A stretch of 40,097 nucleotides of DNA from a virus. The translations under genes were made by a program, and so were the position numbers. How positions within the stretch are numbered: the stretch's first letter is position 1; each line of letters begins with the position of its first letter. The notes under the pieces are model-generated. The model was not told the origin of the DNA, searched no databases, and saw nothing but the letters and a program-made list of their open reading frames with translations. The stretch covers positions 1 to 40,097 of IMG/VR virus record IMGVR_UViG_3300013094_000120; one strand, 5' to 3'. Below, one piece after another: positions 1 through 7,845 of the stretch.

Positions 1-117
1 AGAGTTAGGCTTAAAATAAAGGCAGATCAAGCAACCGAATTACTTGACCTACTAGAACAAATGGATTTTAATCAGATAGACAAAGTAGTAAAATATTGTA
101 AGAGTATCTTACGATAA
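1..117 (+). CDS. C-terminal end of an unknown phage protein (partial)
   Basis: An open frame enters from the left edge and ends at a TAA at 115-117. Only 38 residues are visible. They are charged and look helical, with acidic and leucine-rich stretches such as TELLDLLEQMDF and a lysine-rich end. The stop lies eight bases before the start of the gp14-like gene on the same strand, so the two genes are probably co-transcribed and perhaps translationally coupled. Too little is visible to name a family. Confidence 0.6.
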   Translation, partial: RVRLKIKADQATELLDLLEQMDFNQIDKVVKYCKSILR

Positions 118-125
118 ATATCATT

Positions 126-1577
126 ATGCCACGCTTATCTCTATATAAACCAGAAAAAGGGCTCGACTATAAATTTATAGATCGCCAAGCCAGCGAAATG
201 TTCCAAGTCGGGGGAGTGGATGTATACGTCCACAAATATCTTGGTTCTAATACCAGTGCTGAAAATGCCACTGCGGATCAGCCTAATTATGCCACTACCA
301 GCGTGACAAATATACAGGATTTGTTATTCCTAGAAAATCGAGATCGTACATACGATACAGAAATCTATAGAATTCGCGGCATGTACAGTGCTCAAAACAT
401 TGACTTCAATCTAAGTCAGTTTGGTTTATTTTTAGACAGTGATACTATGATGTTGACTGTGCATATTAACGATATAGTAAAAACTATTGGCCGTAAACCT
501 ATTACAGGCGATGTTTTAGAATTTCCTAATTTAAAAGATGACTTTGCTCTTAATGCACAAGATTTTAGTATGCCTCGATATTATGTGATCGACGATGTTA
601 CTCGTGCTAGCGAAGGTTATTCAGTGACTTGGTTCCCGCATTTATACAGATTGCGACTTAAACGCATAACAGATAGCCAACAATTTGCACAACTGCTTAA
701 TCAGCCTGCTACTGATGCAAATGGTGATCCAAGCAATACTACTCTCCGTGAGTTGATTAGTACTCATAATCAAACATTACAAATTAACGATCAGATAGTT
801 GCACAGGCAGAAGCCGATGCACCTAAGAGCGGATATGAAACTCGTCAATTCTATACACTAGCTGTTGATCCTACTAATGGAAAACCAGTTCTAGAAACAG
901 CAGATGAAACAACACTAGATGCTAGCAATGCCAGCTACAGAGCCAGTGAGGACAATGGTCGTCCAGTACGAACTGGCTATACTGGTTATCTAGTAGGTGA
1001 CGGCATGCCGGTCAATGGTTACGATTTTGGTCACGGTATTCAATTTCCGCCCAATGCTGGTCCGGATGACTTCTTTTTACGTACTGATTTTTTACCTAAC
1101 AGATTATTTAGATTTGATGGAAAACAAAATGCTTGGATAAAAGTTGAAGATGCTGTGCGTATGAATATGACCAACAATGATACACGAAGCACACAAAAAA
1201 CTGGATTTATTAACAACAGTTCTTATACCTATAATGAATCAATTGCTACTGATATTGCTGTGTTGAATCAAGGTGATCACGTTATCAATACTAAGATTCT
1301 TTACAGTGTTGGCAGCTCTGCTCCGTACATTGTGTTAAAATTAGGAACAGTACAATTAGAATATCAAGTGTCTGCGTATACAGGTTTAGTCACTTCATAC
1401 AATTATACTAATCCAGTAGGTGTGACCAGTACTAATTTAAAAATAACTCTACCTATTATTAACACCGAACAACAGACTATTCCCCTTGCCGGTGAATGGA
1501 CTGTGACCTTGTATAATATGAGAGAAGCTCAACGACAAAGCCTTAGTCAGGCACTTAAACCTAAGGCGGATCTATAA
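126..1577 (+). CDS. gp14-like neck protein, long form
   Basis: Probable virion neck protein that helps join the filled head to the tail, by analogy with T4 gp14. The first 180 or so residues follow the gp14 pattern: a GVDVYVHKY segment (compare GVECYYVPR in T4), a block around an SQFG motif, a TMMLTVHIND strand, a GDVLEFP turn and a long strand ending in RLRLKRI. The rest, about 300 residues, is low in cysteine and beta-rich and has no counterpart in the roughly 256-residue T4 protein. It overlaps the gp15-like gene by one base (TAATG), and this gp14-gp15 order supports the call. There is no good ribosome binding site before the start, so translation may depend on the gene upstream. The similarity is recalled, not computed, and another neck or tail-completion protein is possible. 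Confidence 0.6.
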   Translation: MPRLSLYKPEKGLDYKFIDRQASEMFQVGGVDVYVHKYLGSNTSAENATADQPNYATTSVTNIQDLLFLENRDRTYDTEIYRIRGMYSAQNIDFNLSQFGLFLDSDTMMLTVHINDIVKTIGRKPITGDVLEFPNLKDDFALNAQDFSMPRYYVIDDVTRASEGYSVTWFPHLYRLRLKRITDSQQFAQLLNQPATDANGDPSNTTLRELISTHNQTLQINDQIVAQAEADAPKSGYETRQFYTLAVDPTNGKPVLETADETTLDASNASYRASEDNGRPVRTGYTGYLVGDGMPVNGYDFGHGIQFPPNAGPDDFFLRTDFLPNRLFRFDGKQNAWIKVEDAVRMNMTNNDTRSTQKTGFINNSSYTYNESIATDIAVLNQGDHVINTKILYSVGSSAPYIVLKLGTVQLEYQVSAYTGLVTSYNYTNPVGVTSTNLKITLPIINTEQQTIPLAGEWTVTLYNMREAQRQSLSQALKPKADL

Positions 1578-3115
1578 TGCAGTTTTTCTACGACGGACAA
1601 ATACGACGCTACATTACACAGACTATTCGTGTATTAAGTAATTTTGTAGTACAATACGGCGATGGTACGCTGGTACGCATACCTGTAATATATGGCGATC
1701 AAGATCGACAGGCTGCTAGTATTATCAATCAAAATAGTGAAAACACTATTAGCAGTGCGCCAAGAATAGCAGTGTATGTTGGCAGCTTAGAACTGGATAG
1801 AGAACGATTATCTGATTCAACCTATGTAGGCAAATTAAACTTCCGTGAGCGTGATACACAGGTTGATATGGATCCTATGAGTCCTACCTATGGGCAGACT
1901 GTTTATAATCAAAATCAAGGTCGTAACTATACAGTTGAAAGACTAATGCCAACACCCTATAAATTAACTATCAAAGTTGATATTTGGAGCACTAGTACCG
2001 AACAAAAATTACAGATACTTGAACAAATACTAGTGTTGTTCAATCCTAGTTTAGAATTACAAACTACAGACAACTATATCGACTGGACTAGTTTAAGTGT
2101 TCTTAATTTAGATTCAATGTCTTGGAGTAGTCGTCAAGTACCAGTCGGTACTAACTCTCCGATAGATATAGCTACCTTAACATTAACTACTCCAATTTGG
2201 ATCAGTCCCCCAGTTAAGGTCAAGCATCTTGGTGTTATTACACGTATTGTTACTAATCTATGGGCTAATACATCTACCAGTCCAGTTGGTTATATTGACG
2301 GATTAGGTCAAGATCCTGCTGGAGCGGTAGGCACTACATCCTTTAGCGATTTATTATGGTCAAGTGACACAACTATAGGTGGTTGGGGTATACAAGTATA
2401 TGCTGGACAGGCTCAACTATTGAATCCCGGCGAAAATGTTTTACCAGCAGAACCAACATTAGATAAATCTGTAAGACAAGGTACTCCAATTAATTGGCAA
2501 ACAGCCTTTGATCAATATCCTGGAAAATATATTGCAGGCTCGAGTATGTTGTATCTTATACAACCTAATGGAACTTATGTGGTAGGAACCATAGCAATTA
2601 ATCCATTAGACAATACCATACTGCAAGTTAATTGGAATCCTGATACACTAACATCTAATACTGGTATCGATAGCACCGGAAAACTAGATACTGACGGTGG
2701 ATATAATGCTGCTGGTAGTTATAGACCTAATAGTCCTGGTACATTTGATGCTATTATAAATCCTCAAACATACGATCCTAAGAGACCAACTGGAACGGAA
2801 GAAACAGATCAAGCAGTAGCAGTGGGTACTAGATTTTTAATTGTTGAAGATCTAGGTAGTCAAGATAATCCACCTGGCACTGGACCATCTGCTTGGCAAA
2901 GCACTACAGGCACTGATTTTATTGCTAAAACAAATGATATCATAGAGTGGACTGGTACACAGTGGAATGTGATTTTTAACGCTATTCAAGAATCAGACAC
3001 TATGGTCTGGCAAACTAATATATACACTGGAGTTCAATACTTATGGAACGGAGTTTCCTGGGTCAAGAGCTTTGAAGGTGAATATGGTGCCGGCCAATGG
3101 AAAATAGTATTGTAA
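1577..3115 (+). CDS. gp15-like tail sheath stabiliser and completion protein
   Basis: Likely tail terminator that caps the contractile sheath and tube and contacts the neck. The N-terminal 230 residues carry the pattern of gp15 from T4-like marine phages: FYDGQIRRYITQ at the start, a YGDGTLVRIPVIYGD block, a SAPRIAVYVG strand, an ERLMPTPYKLTIKVDIW segment, EQILVLFNPSLE, then TNDY-type and TPIWISPP motifs before KVKHLGVIT. From about residue 235 the protein carries a C-terminal extension rich in W, G and T that makes it much longer than T4 gp15 (about 272 residues). Its start overlaps the previous stop in TAATG, with AAGGCGGA just upstream as ribosome binding site. I am fairly sure of the family; the role of the extension is unknown. 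Confidence 0.8.
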   Translation: MQFFYDGQIRRYITQTIRVLSNFVVQYGDGTLVRIPVIYGDQDRQAASIINQNSENTISSAPRIAVYVGSLELDRERLSDSTYVGKLNFRERDTQVDMDPMSPTYGQTVYNQNQGRNYTVERLMPTPYKLTIKVDIWSTSTEQKLQILEQILVLFNPSLELQTTDNYIDWTSLSVLNLDSMSWSSRQVPVGTNSPIDIATLTLTTPIWISPPVKVKHLGVITRIVTNLWANTSTSPVGYIDGLGQDPAGAVGTTSFSDLLWSSDTTIGGWGIQVYAGQAQLLNPGENVLPAEPTLDKSVRQGTPINWQTAFDQYPGKYIAGSSMLYLIQPNGTYVVGTIAINPLDNTILQVNWNPDTLTSNTGIDSTGKLDTDGGYNAAGSYRPNSPGTFDAIINPQTYDPKRPTGTEETDQAVAVGTRFLIVEDLGSQDNPPGTGPSAWQSTTGTDFIAKTNDIIEWTGTQWNVIFNAIQESDTMVWQTNIYTGVQYLWNGVSWVKSFEGEYGAGQWKIVL

Positions 3116-3546
3116 AAGAATCAATTGTATGTAGTGGTGCGTTATTTTACGCAAAAACCACTCGACGATTTCTATTGCTACAAAAAGCCACAGGTAAACA
3201 TGAAGGCACCTGGGGCCTAGTTGGTGGTACTAATATTTCCGGTGAAACTCCATGGCAAGGATTACAACGTGAGATTACCGAAGAGATTGGCAGTCTCCCC
3301 AATATCTTTAAAACTATTCCATTAGAAACATTCGTATCTAATGATCGAGTTTTTAATTTCCATACGTATTTGTGTGTTGTAGAAAATGAATTTATCCCAG
3401 TTCTTAGTGGTGAGCATTGTGCATGGGCATGGGCAACTATAGACCGTGCTCCTAAGCCATTGCATCAAGGACTGCGTAATAGTTTTAGCAGTAAAATAAT
3501 TCGAACAAAATTAAAAACTGTGTTTGATCTAGTAGATCTAATTTAA
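3097..3546 (+). CDS. Nudix hydrolase
   Basis: A 149-residue hydrolase of the Nudix superfamily, which cleaves nucleoside diphosphates linked to another group; the substrate cannot be told. The Nudix box lies at residues 44-65: G44, E50, then REITEEIG at 58-65, giving the required G-x5-E-x7-RE-x2-EE-x-G spacing with catalytic glutamates E62 and E63. The usual final hydrophobic position holds S66. An upstream TWGLVGG strand is typical. The start lies inside the end of the gp15-like gene (19-base overlap), and no strong ribosome binding site precedes it, so translation may be coupled. It is a small metabolic gene at the end of a structural block, meeting the - strand operon tail to tail. Family confidence is high; whether it clears unusual nucleotides or nucleotide sugars is open. 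Confidence 0.9.
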   Translation: MENSIVKESIVCSGALFYAKTTRRFLLLQKATGKHEGTWGLVGGTNISGETPWQGLQREITEEIGSLPNIFKTIPLETFVSNDRVFNFHTYLCVVENEFIPVLSGEHCAWAWATIDRAPKPLHQGLRNSFSSKIIRTKLKTVFDLVDLI

Positions 3547-4310
3547 ATTTTAGCTTCTTTCCTGTACTGCTTTACCATAACTAAATTAAGCTCTTGCTCA
3601 GGATTTAGTATGGCATCAAGCCCAAACAATTTTTCTTTAAATCCCGATAGTAAATTTAATTCTGAATTATTAGTTAGCGTATCAAATAATTTATCAACTA
3701 ATATGTCATGATTACTTAGACATAAGTGATTGTACCTAGTGTCCAATCCAACCCATGGTATATCTTTAACATCTTCTTGTCGAGAAATTTCTAGTAAATT
3801 TCCCTTAGAGAAAATTAGATTTGGAAAGTCTACAATCTTTTGTGGGTTGATGTCATGATTAAATCCTCCCCAAACTACTAATGGTTTTCGCCAACCTCGT
3901 ACCGTAGCAATATTGTTTAACCAACCTATTCTGTGTAAAAATGCTTGAAATTCTAATGCAGGTCGTTGTATGTGTTTTACATAGGACTCGATAGCTTTAG
4001 TGCGAGCTTTGCCTATCCGATCTATTAAGTCAGTTTCCCATATATGATAGTTGCTAACTTCTGGAAATTCTTCATAAAACCAAAATCTAGCAGGATCAGT
4101 TACTACAAAGATCAGTTGATCGTCCGGTGTTATTAGATTAGTAACAGCATCTATATATCTACAAGACCAATCCTGGCCGGCCCCTGGCATACTTTGATTA
4201 GCTAGTTTATATCCTAGTCTATTAGCAAGTGCAATGGACCAGATCCTAGGGTTAGTATGTCCTGGTGGAATATAACTGAAACTATCGCCGGTAACGTATA
4301 GGGTTGGCAT
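3543..4310 (-). CDS. SGNH/GDSL-like hydrolase-fold protein
   Basis: A 255-residue protein with an SGNH-hydrolase layout: GDSFS at residues 8-12 (nucleophile block I), an NQSMPGAGQD stretch at 38-47 (blocks with conserved G and possible oxyanion residues), an FVVTDP strand near 67-73 and a D-x4-H pair at D190/H195, followed by LCLSNH, resembling block V. Members cleave esters or move acyl groups; several phage members are annotated only by fold. There is no signal peptide. It is the last gene of the four-gene operon; its ATG overlaps the stop of the oxygenase gene (TAATG) and has no clear ribosome binding site of its own, which points to coupled translation. It could remove or add acyl groups on the same sugar the neighbouring enzymes act on. 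The fold is likely; activity is not proven. Confidence 0.65.
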   Translation of the reverse strand: MPTLYVTGDSFSYIPPGHTNPRIWSIALANRLGYKLANQSMPGAGQDWSCRYIDAVTNLITPDDQLIFVVTDPARFWFYEEFPEVSNYHIWETDLIDRIGKARTKAIESYVKHIQRPALEFQAFLHRIGWLNNIATVRGWRKPLVVWGGFNHDINPQKIVDFPNLIFSKGNLLEISRQEDVKDIPWVGLDTRYNHLCLSNHDILVDKLFDTLTNNSELNLLSGFKEKLFGLDAILNPEQELNLVMVKQYRKEAKI

Positions 4311-5035
4311 TAGTCATCAATATCTGGCATAGTGTCAGGATCATCAAACAACTCATGGGGCCTCCATGGGTTAGCTCTGGCATTTTCATGAACTACAATA
4401 TCAAACGCAATACTGACTCTTTCTTCTGGACCAGTGTATACTTCACTGTAGTGCGGTAACCAGCTGGGGAATAATATTAAATTGCCTGCATCATTTGGAA
4501 AATAACTAAGTTCTTGCTGACGTATAGGATTTTCCAATGCTAATTTAGCATGGCTATTACTTACATAGTACGTGCCGGACAAATAACTGTGTTCATCCGA
4601 CAAGTGCATGTGTCGGCTAATAAACTGATCTTTTCTAAGAACATTTGCCCAAGCATGAATGAATACACGCTTTCTAGGAAATCCTAAATTTTTTAAATGC
4701 AGTAGATAGTGACTACGGAACATATTAAAAAGATCTCTAGTTTCAGGAATAGGTGGAAACTTTTCAAACGCCTCACCGCCTTTCCTAGGAATAGAATCAT
4801 CTAATAGATGATGTTGTTTCCACTGTTGAGTATATTGATATGGATCACTATCATTTTTCGGAACTTCACTGACCAATTCTTCTTTGGCAATGATACCTTG
4901 CTCCATATCTATACAGTATTGTTTCATGGTCTTCATTAACTCAATACTGCCGTCCTTAGCGTAATATAAAGGCACTCTAAAATTTGGTGCAAATTTATTT
5001 TTAGGACGGACTCCTTCCCACCAACTTGTCGGCAT
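4310..5035 (-). CDS. 2OG-Fe(II) oxygenase family protein
   Basis: A 241-residue protein resembling the phage 2-oxoglutarate and iron dependent oxygenases (TIGR02466-like). The C-terminal half shows the expected order: a histidine cluster RHMHLSDEH at 141-149, the SGTYYV strand at 153-158, a DAGNLILFPSWLPH block ending in H195, and EERVSIAFDI with R206 as likely 2-oxoglutarate anchor. Such enzymes hydroxylate protein, nucleic acid or small-molecule targets. The N-terminal 120 residues are charged and not recognised. AGAGGAA six bases before the ATG is a good ribosome binding site, located in the end of the carbamoyltransferase gene, two bases away. The exact iron ligands among H142, H144 and D147 are uncertain. 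The target is probably shared with the other enzymes of the operon, which is inference. Confidence 0.8.
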   Translation of the reverse strand: MPTSWWEGVRPKNKFAPNFRVPLYYAKDGSIELMKTMKQYCIDMEQGIIAKEELVSEVPKNDSDPYQYTQQWKQHHLLDDSIPRKGGEAFEKFPPIPETRDLFNMFRSHYLLHLKNLGFPRKRVFIHAWANVLRKDQFISRHMHLSDEHSYLSGTYYVSNSHAKLALENPIRQQELSYFPNDAGNLILFPSWLPHYSEVYTGPEERVSIAFDIVVHENARANPWRPHELFDDPDTMPDIDD

Positions 5036-5037
5036 AA

Positions 5038-6816
5038 TTATTCCTCTGAGTCTGAATCTTCTGCGTTTACATTGCCTGGAATATAGACTAATTTGCCGAC
5101 TTCTGGCAGATACAAGTACTTTAATTCACTACGACGCAGGGTGCTTAGTGCATCATCGATTGTTTCCACCAGCGGATCTCCACCTAAATTGAAACTAGTG
5201 TTAAACAATATAGGAGTGCCAGTAGCAGTATTAAATGCACTGATTAGATTATAATAGTGTAGATTCTGTTCTGCTGTTACTGTTTGAATACGGCAAGTGC
5301 CATCGACGTGAATAATGCTTGGAATCTTATCGGCAACACCGGGTTGGCAATTAACAGCATACATCATAAATGGACTGTTATCCATGCCTCGTAGATCGAA
5401 CCATTCGTGTACATTTTCTTCTAGGATTGTGCCGGCAAACGGACGGAACCATTCACGATGTTTAACTCCATTAACAATGTCTTTACCATTTTTAACACGT
5501 GGATCAAACAGGATCGAACGATTACCTAGAGCACGTGGACCACCTTCTGATCCGCCTTGATACATACAGACAATCTTTTCGTCAAGCAACAACTTAACTA
5601 TGTCATCATAACTAGCGTCAGTAACTGTTTCACCTGCAGATGCGTCTAAATCTAACTTATAGTCACCATACTTTTCAAAGTAGTTAGGACCATAGTAAAT
5701 GGTCTTAGGCTTGCGTATGGTCATATCATTAAATTCAGTGTGATGAATAAACTTAGCGGCACCAATACATGTACCACCATCATGGCTAATTGGTTCTACA
5801 TATAGATTAACACCTTCTGGCAAGTGTGCTAGATATTCGTAGTTAGCCACACAATTAAGACCAAAGCCGCCAGCGATACAGATGTTAGTTTGTCCAGTAC
5901 GCTCGATAGCATCTAGGATCAATCGGACCATTTGTTCTTGACAAGCCTGTTGTACAGCAAATGCAAGATCCTGTGCCATTTCAATACTATCTGTATCAAG
6001 TGCTGGGAACAATGTTCTATCAACATAGGCACCGTTAGGGTAGTTGGGCACGAACAGATTACGATTACTTAAATGACGTGCTTCTTTGCCATGGAAAATA
6101 AATGGTATCTTATCATTAGGCTTGCCATATGGTGCAAGACCCATGGCTTTGCCTGCTTCGATAAATGGAAAACCGCAATAGTTGGTCATTGCTTCGTATA
6201 CTTTGGTAATGCCTGGATGATCTGTAAAGATCACATCATGGATATCTTGCGGTTTACCGCGATTATCGTGTGGACAATTTAATTTTTCATAAATTGTTTG
6301 AGGTCCACGTACTCCAATGTGTTTGAATTTAGTGGCAAAATCGCCTGGATAACTTGCACTAAAAATTGTTTCTAGTTCAAAACCAGTAGTTTCACCTAGA
6401 GGAATAAATGTACCAGCACCGTCAACGATTAATACAGCAGCTTCTTTGAATCCACTGTTATAAAATGTGCAGGCTGCATGTAATTCATGATGTATCATAC
6501 CTAGGTCAACTACCTGCGGGTGAGTTTCTACATTAAGATTTTCAATCAGGCCAATTTTTCTAGCAAATCCAGTGTACATGTCGTCACCGGTAAAATCAAT
6601 AGTACCAGCTTGAGATAGAGGCTGTGTATGTGCAACCACTAGATAATCAAGTTTATCAGTATATTCTTTGATCTTTAACATGCCTGCTAAAGGTCCACCG
6701 TCATATTTTTTACGGCTAAGACGTTCTTCTTCTAGATAGAATACTACTTCACCGTCTTTTAATAAACATGTAGCACCATTGTGACCACGTGTAATACCTG
6801 CAATCCATTTTGCCAT
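5038..6816 (-). CDS. NodU/CmcH-family O-carbamoyltransferase
   Basis: A full-length 592-residue carbamoyltransferase, which moves a carbamoyl group from carbamoyl phosphate to a hydroxyl, via an adenylated intermediate. The N-terminal ASKHA/Kae1-like domain begins with GITRGHNGATCLL and carries the metal site HHELHA at about 109-114, a VDGAG loop near 131 and AGGFGLNC near 312. The C-terminal YrdC-like part shows LGNRSILFDPR near 427 and FNTSFNLGGDPLV near 536. Family members act on Nod factors, cephalosporins and other sugars or natural products; phage members have been linked to carbamoylation of 5-hydroxymethylcytosine in DNA. GGAGAA precedes the ATG, and one base separates it from the glycosyltransferase stop. 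The substrate here is unknown: sugar on a virion or host glycan, or DNA base. Confidence 0.95.
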   Translation of the reverse strand: MAKWIAGITRGHNGATCLLKDGEVVFYLEEERLSRKKYDGGPLAGMLKIKEYTDKLDYLVVAHTQPLSQAGTIDFTGDDMYTGFARKIGLIENLNVETHPQVVDLGMIHHELHAACTFYNSGFKEAAVLIVDGAGTFIPLGETTGFELETIFSASYPGDFATKFKHIGVRGPQTIYEKLNCPHDNRGKPQDIHDVIFTDHPGITKVYEAMTNYCGFPFIEAGKAMGLAPYGKPNDKIPFIFHGKEARHLSNRNLFVPNYPNGAYVDRTLFPALDTDSIEMAQDLAFAVQQACQEQMVRLILDAIERTGQTNICIAGGFGLNCVANYEYLAHLPEGVNLYVEPISHDGGTCIGAAKFIHHTEFNDMTIRKPKTIYYGPNYFEKYGDYKLDLDASAGETVTDASYDDIVKLLLDEKIVCMYQGGSEGGPRALGNRSILFDPRVKNGKDIVNGVKHREWFRPFAGTILEENVHEWFDLRGMDNSPFMMYAVNCQPGVADKIPSIIHVDGTCRIQTVTAEQNLHYYNLISAFNTATGTPILFNTSFNLGGDPLVETIDDALSTLRRSELKYLYLPEVGKLVYIPGNVNAEDSDSEE

Positions 6817-6817
6817 A

Positions 6818-7747
6818 TTATTCTCCGACCTTATCTTTAATATCTTTCATAATGCTTTTAATCATTTCTTGTTCTTCTTGTTTGCTAAAATTCATCACTG
6901 TATCGTTGACTCTATCTGCTAAGTGTGAATCATAGTCACTAACTCTAATTGGACTATATTTTTTAACTGCACCCTTCTTTTCATAAATTTTAAAATAATC
7001 AGGATAGGTAACATTCACAGCATAAGTGCTGCCTATAATCACAGATCCCGGCTTGTTAAAAGTATAGGCAATATGTTGCCCCACACTATCACAGCCAATA
7101 AAGTAGTCACATTGATCAATAGCCGCAGCCCAATATCTCAGTGATATATTTTTTGGAATAATTGCGTACTCGTCATTTGGCGTGGGAATCTCTGTCATAC
7201 AAATTAGATTATACTTGGTTCTAATCGCTTTTGCAAGCTCTAAATAAGTATTAGATTCTAAACTACGTGAACTTTGGTCAATCATTACACCTAAGTTCTG
7301 TTCCATAGTAACGCCACGGCCGTATGGTTGTATAATAATTGTTTTCTTTTTCTTGTGTGCTTCTTTGGCTGTTTTAATTACAGCCATGCCATTTAGTTCT
7401 TCTTCTTTGTTTAAGAAGATTTGGGCACGTTGTTGTTTTTCAGTAATTGGAGTGCCATTGATTAGTTTATCAAATGCCTGGGTAATACTACAACGTTGAT
7501 TATAGTAGTCATTGTCTCTATAGGGTTCTGGGCTGATAATTTCGCCGTCTTTGATAAATTGATCAAACAGATCTTTATGATTGCTTGGATATGTTCTATC
7601 TTGTAAATTTGGATTACCTAGAATAAAATCCATACCCGCTTCTGAAACTATGATGCCGTCTGGATTATTTTGGGCAAACTTTTCCAATGCTGGCAATGCA
7701 CATAACATACGTCCAGCACCACCATTAATAAAAACAATTTTTCTCAT
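6818..7747 (-). CDS. GT9-like glycosyltransferase
   Basis: A 309-residue GT-B-type glycosyltransferase resembling family GT9 (LPS heptosyltransferase-like). The N-terminal Rossmann half starts with KIVFINGGAGRMLCALPAL, the place where GT9 proteins hold a glycine-rich loop. The donor-binding half has TIIIQPYGRG near 135-144 and the diagnostic CDYFIGCDSVGQHIAYTF segment at about 212-230, followed by KPGSVIIGST. The C-terminus is lysine- and glutamate-rich. It is the first gene of the operon with the carbamoyltransferase, oxygenase and SGNH-like protein. Its ribosome binding site AGGAG (7757-7753) lies in the stem of a strong hairpin, so translation is probably restrained. It may attach the sugar that the later enzymes modify; donor and acceptor cannot be told from sequence. 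Confidence 0.8.
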   Translation of the reverse strand: MRKIVFINGGAGRMLCALPALEKFAQNNPDGIIVSEAGMDFILGNPNLQDRTYPSNHKDLFDQFIKDGEIISPEPYRDNDYYNQRCSITQAFDKLINGTPITEKQQRAQIFLNKEEELNGMAVIKTAKEAHKKKKTIIIQPYGRGVTMEQNLGVMIDQSSRSLESNTYLELAKAIRTKYNLICMTEIPTPNDEYAIIPKNISLRYWAAAIDQCDYFIGCDSVGQHIAYTFNKPGSVIIGSTYAVNVTYPDYFKIYEKKGAVKKYSPIRVSDYDSHLADRVNDTVMNFSKQEEQEMIKSIMKDIKDKVGE

Positions 7748-7750
7748 GAG

Positions 7751-7799
7751 ATCTCCTCTATGAAGTTATTTAACTGTGTAGATAACTCCTAGAGGAGAT
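7751..7799 (-). promoter_or_regulatory. Hairpin that buries the ribosome binding site of the glycosyltransferase
   Basis: In the - strand transcript, bases 7799-7790 and 7760-7751 form a perfect 10-bp stem, with a small internal loop and a second 6-bp stem (7787-7782 with 7769-7764). The 3' arm TAGAGGAGAT contains the AGGAG ribosome binding site, five bases before the ATG at 7747. The paired 5' arm is ATCTCCTCTA. An alternative short hairpin can form from CTCC and GGAG within 7798-7787, which would free the site. Only the bases are seen; the switch is inferred. Confidence 0.7.
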
Positions 7800-7810
7800 T
7801 CTGAGCGGAT

Positions 7811-7834
7811 TTTTCTTGTTCTAGAACAAGAAAA
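7811..7834. promoter_or_regulatory. Perfect 24-base palindrome, operator or hairpin
   Basis: A perfect self-complementary sequence centred on TTCTAGAA, flanked by CTTG/CAAG and A/T runs. As RNA it would form a 10-bp stem with a four-base loop right after the stop of the 113-residue gene. The stem is AT-rich and the - strand side lacks a long U run, so it is a weak intrinsic terminator. A dimeric repressor site or a processing hairpin is equally possible. Confidence 0.55.
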
Positions 7835-7845
7835 CCATTAGTTTA

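Noticed and set aside
113-120. GATAAATA on the + strand resembling a late promoter before the gp14-like gene
   Set aside because: It overlaps the stop of the upstream gene and lies five bases from the ATG, which would make the transcript leaderless; chance is more likely in AT-rich sequence.
5315-6282. Two short + strand frames opposite the carbamoyltransferase
   Set aside because: They lie opposite strongly conserved motifs of that enzyme and show no coding signs of their own.
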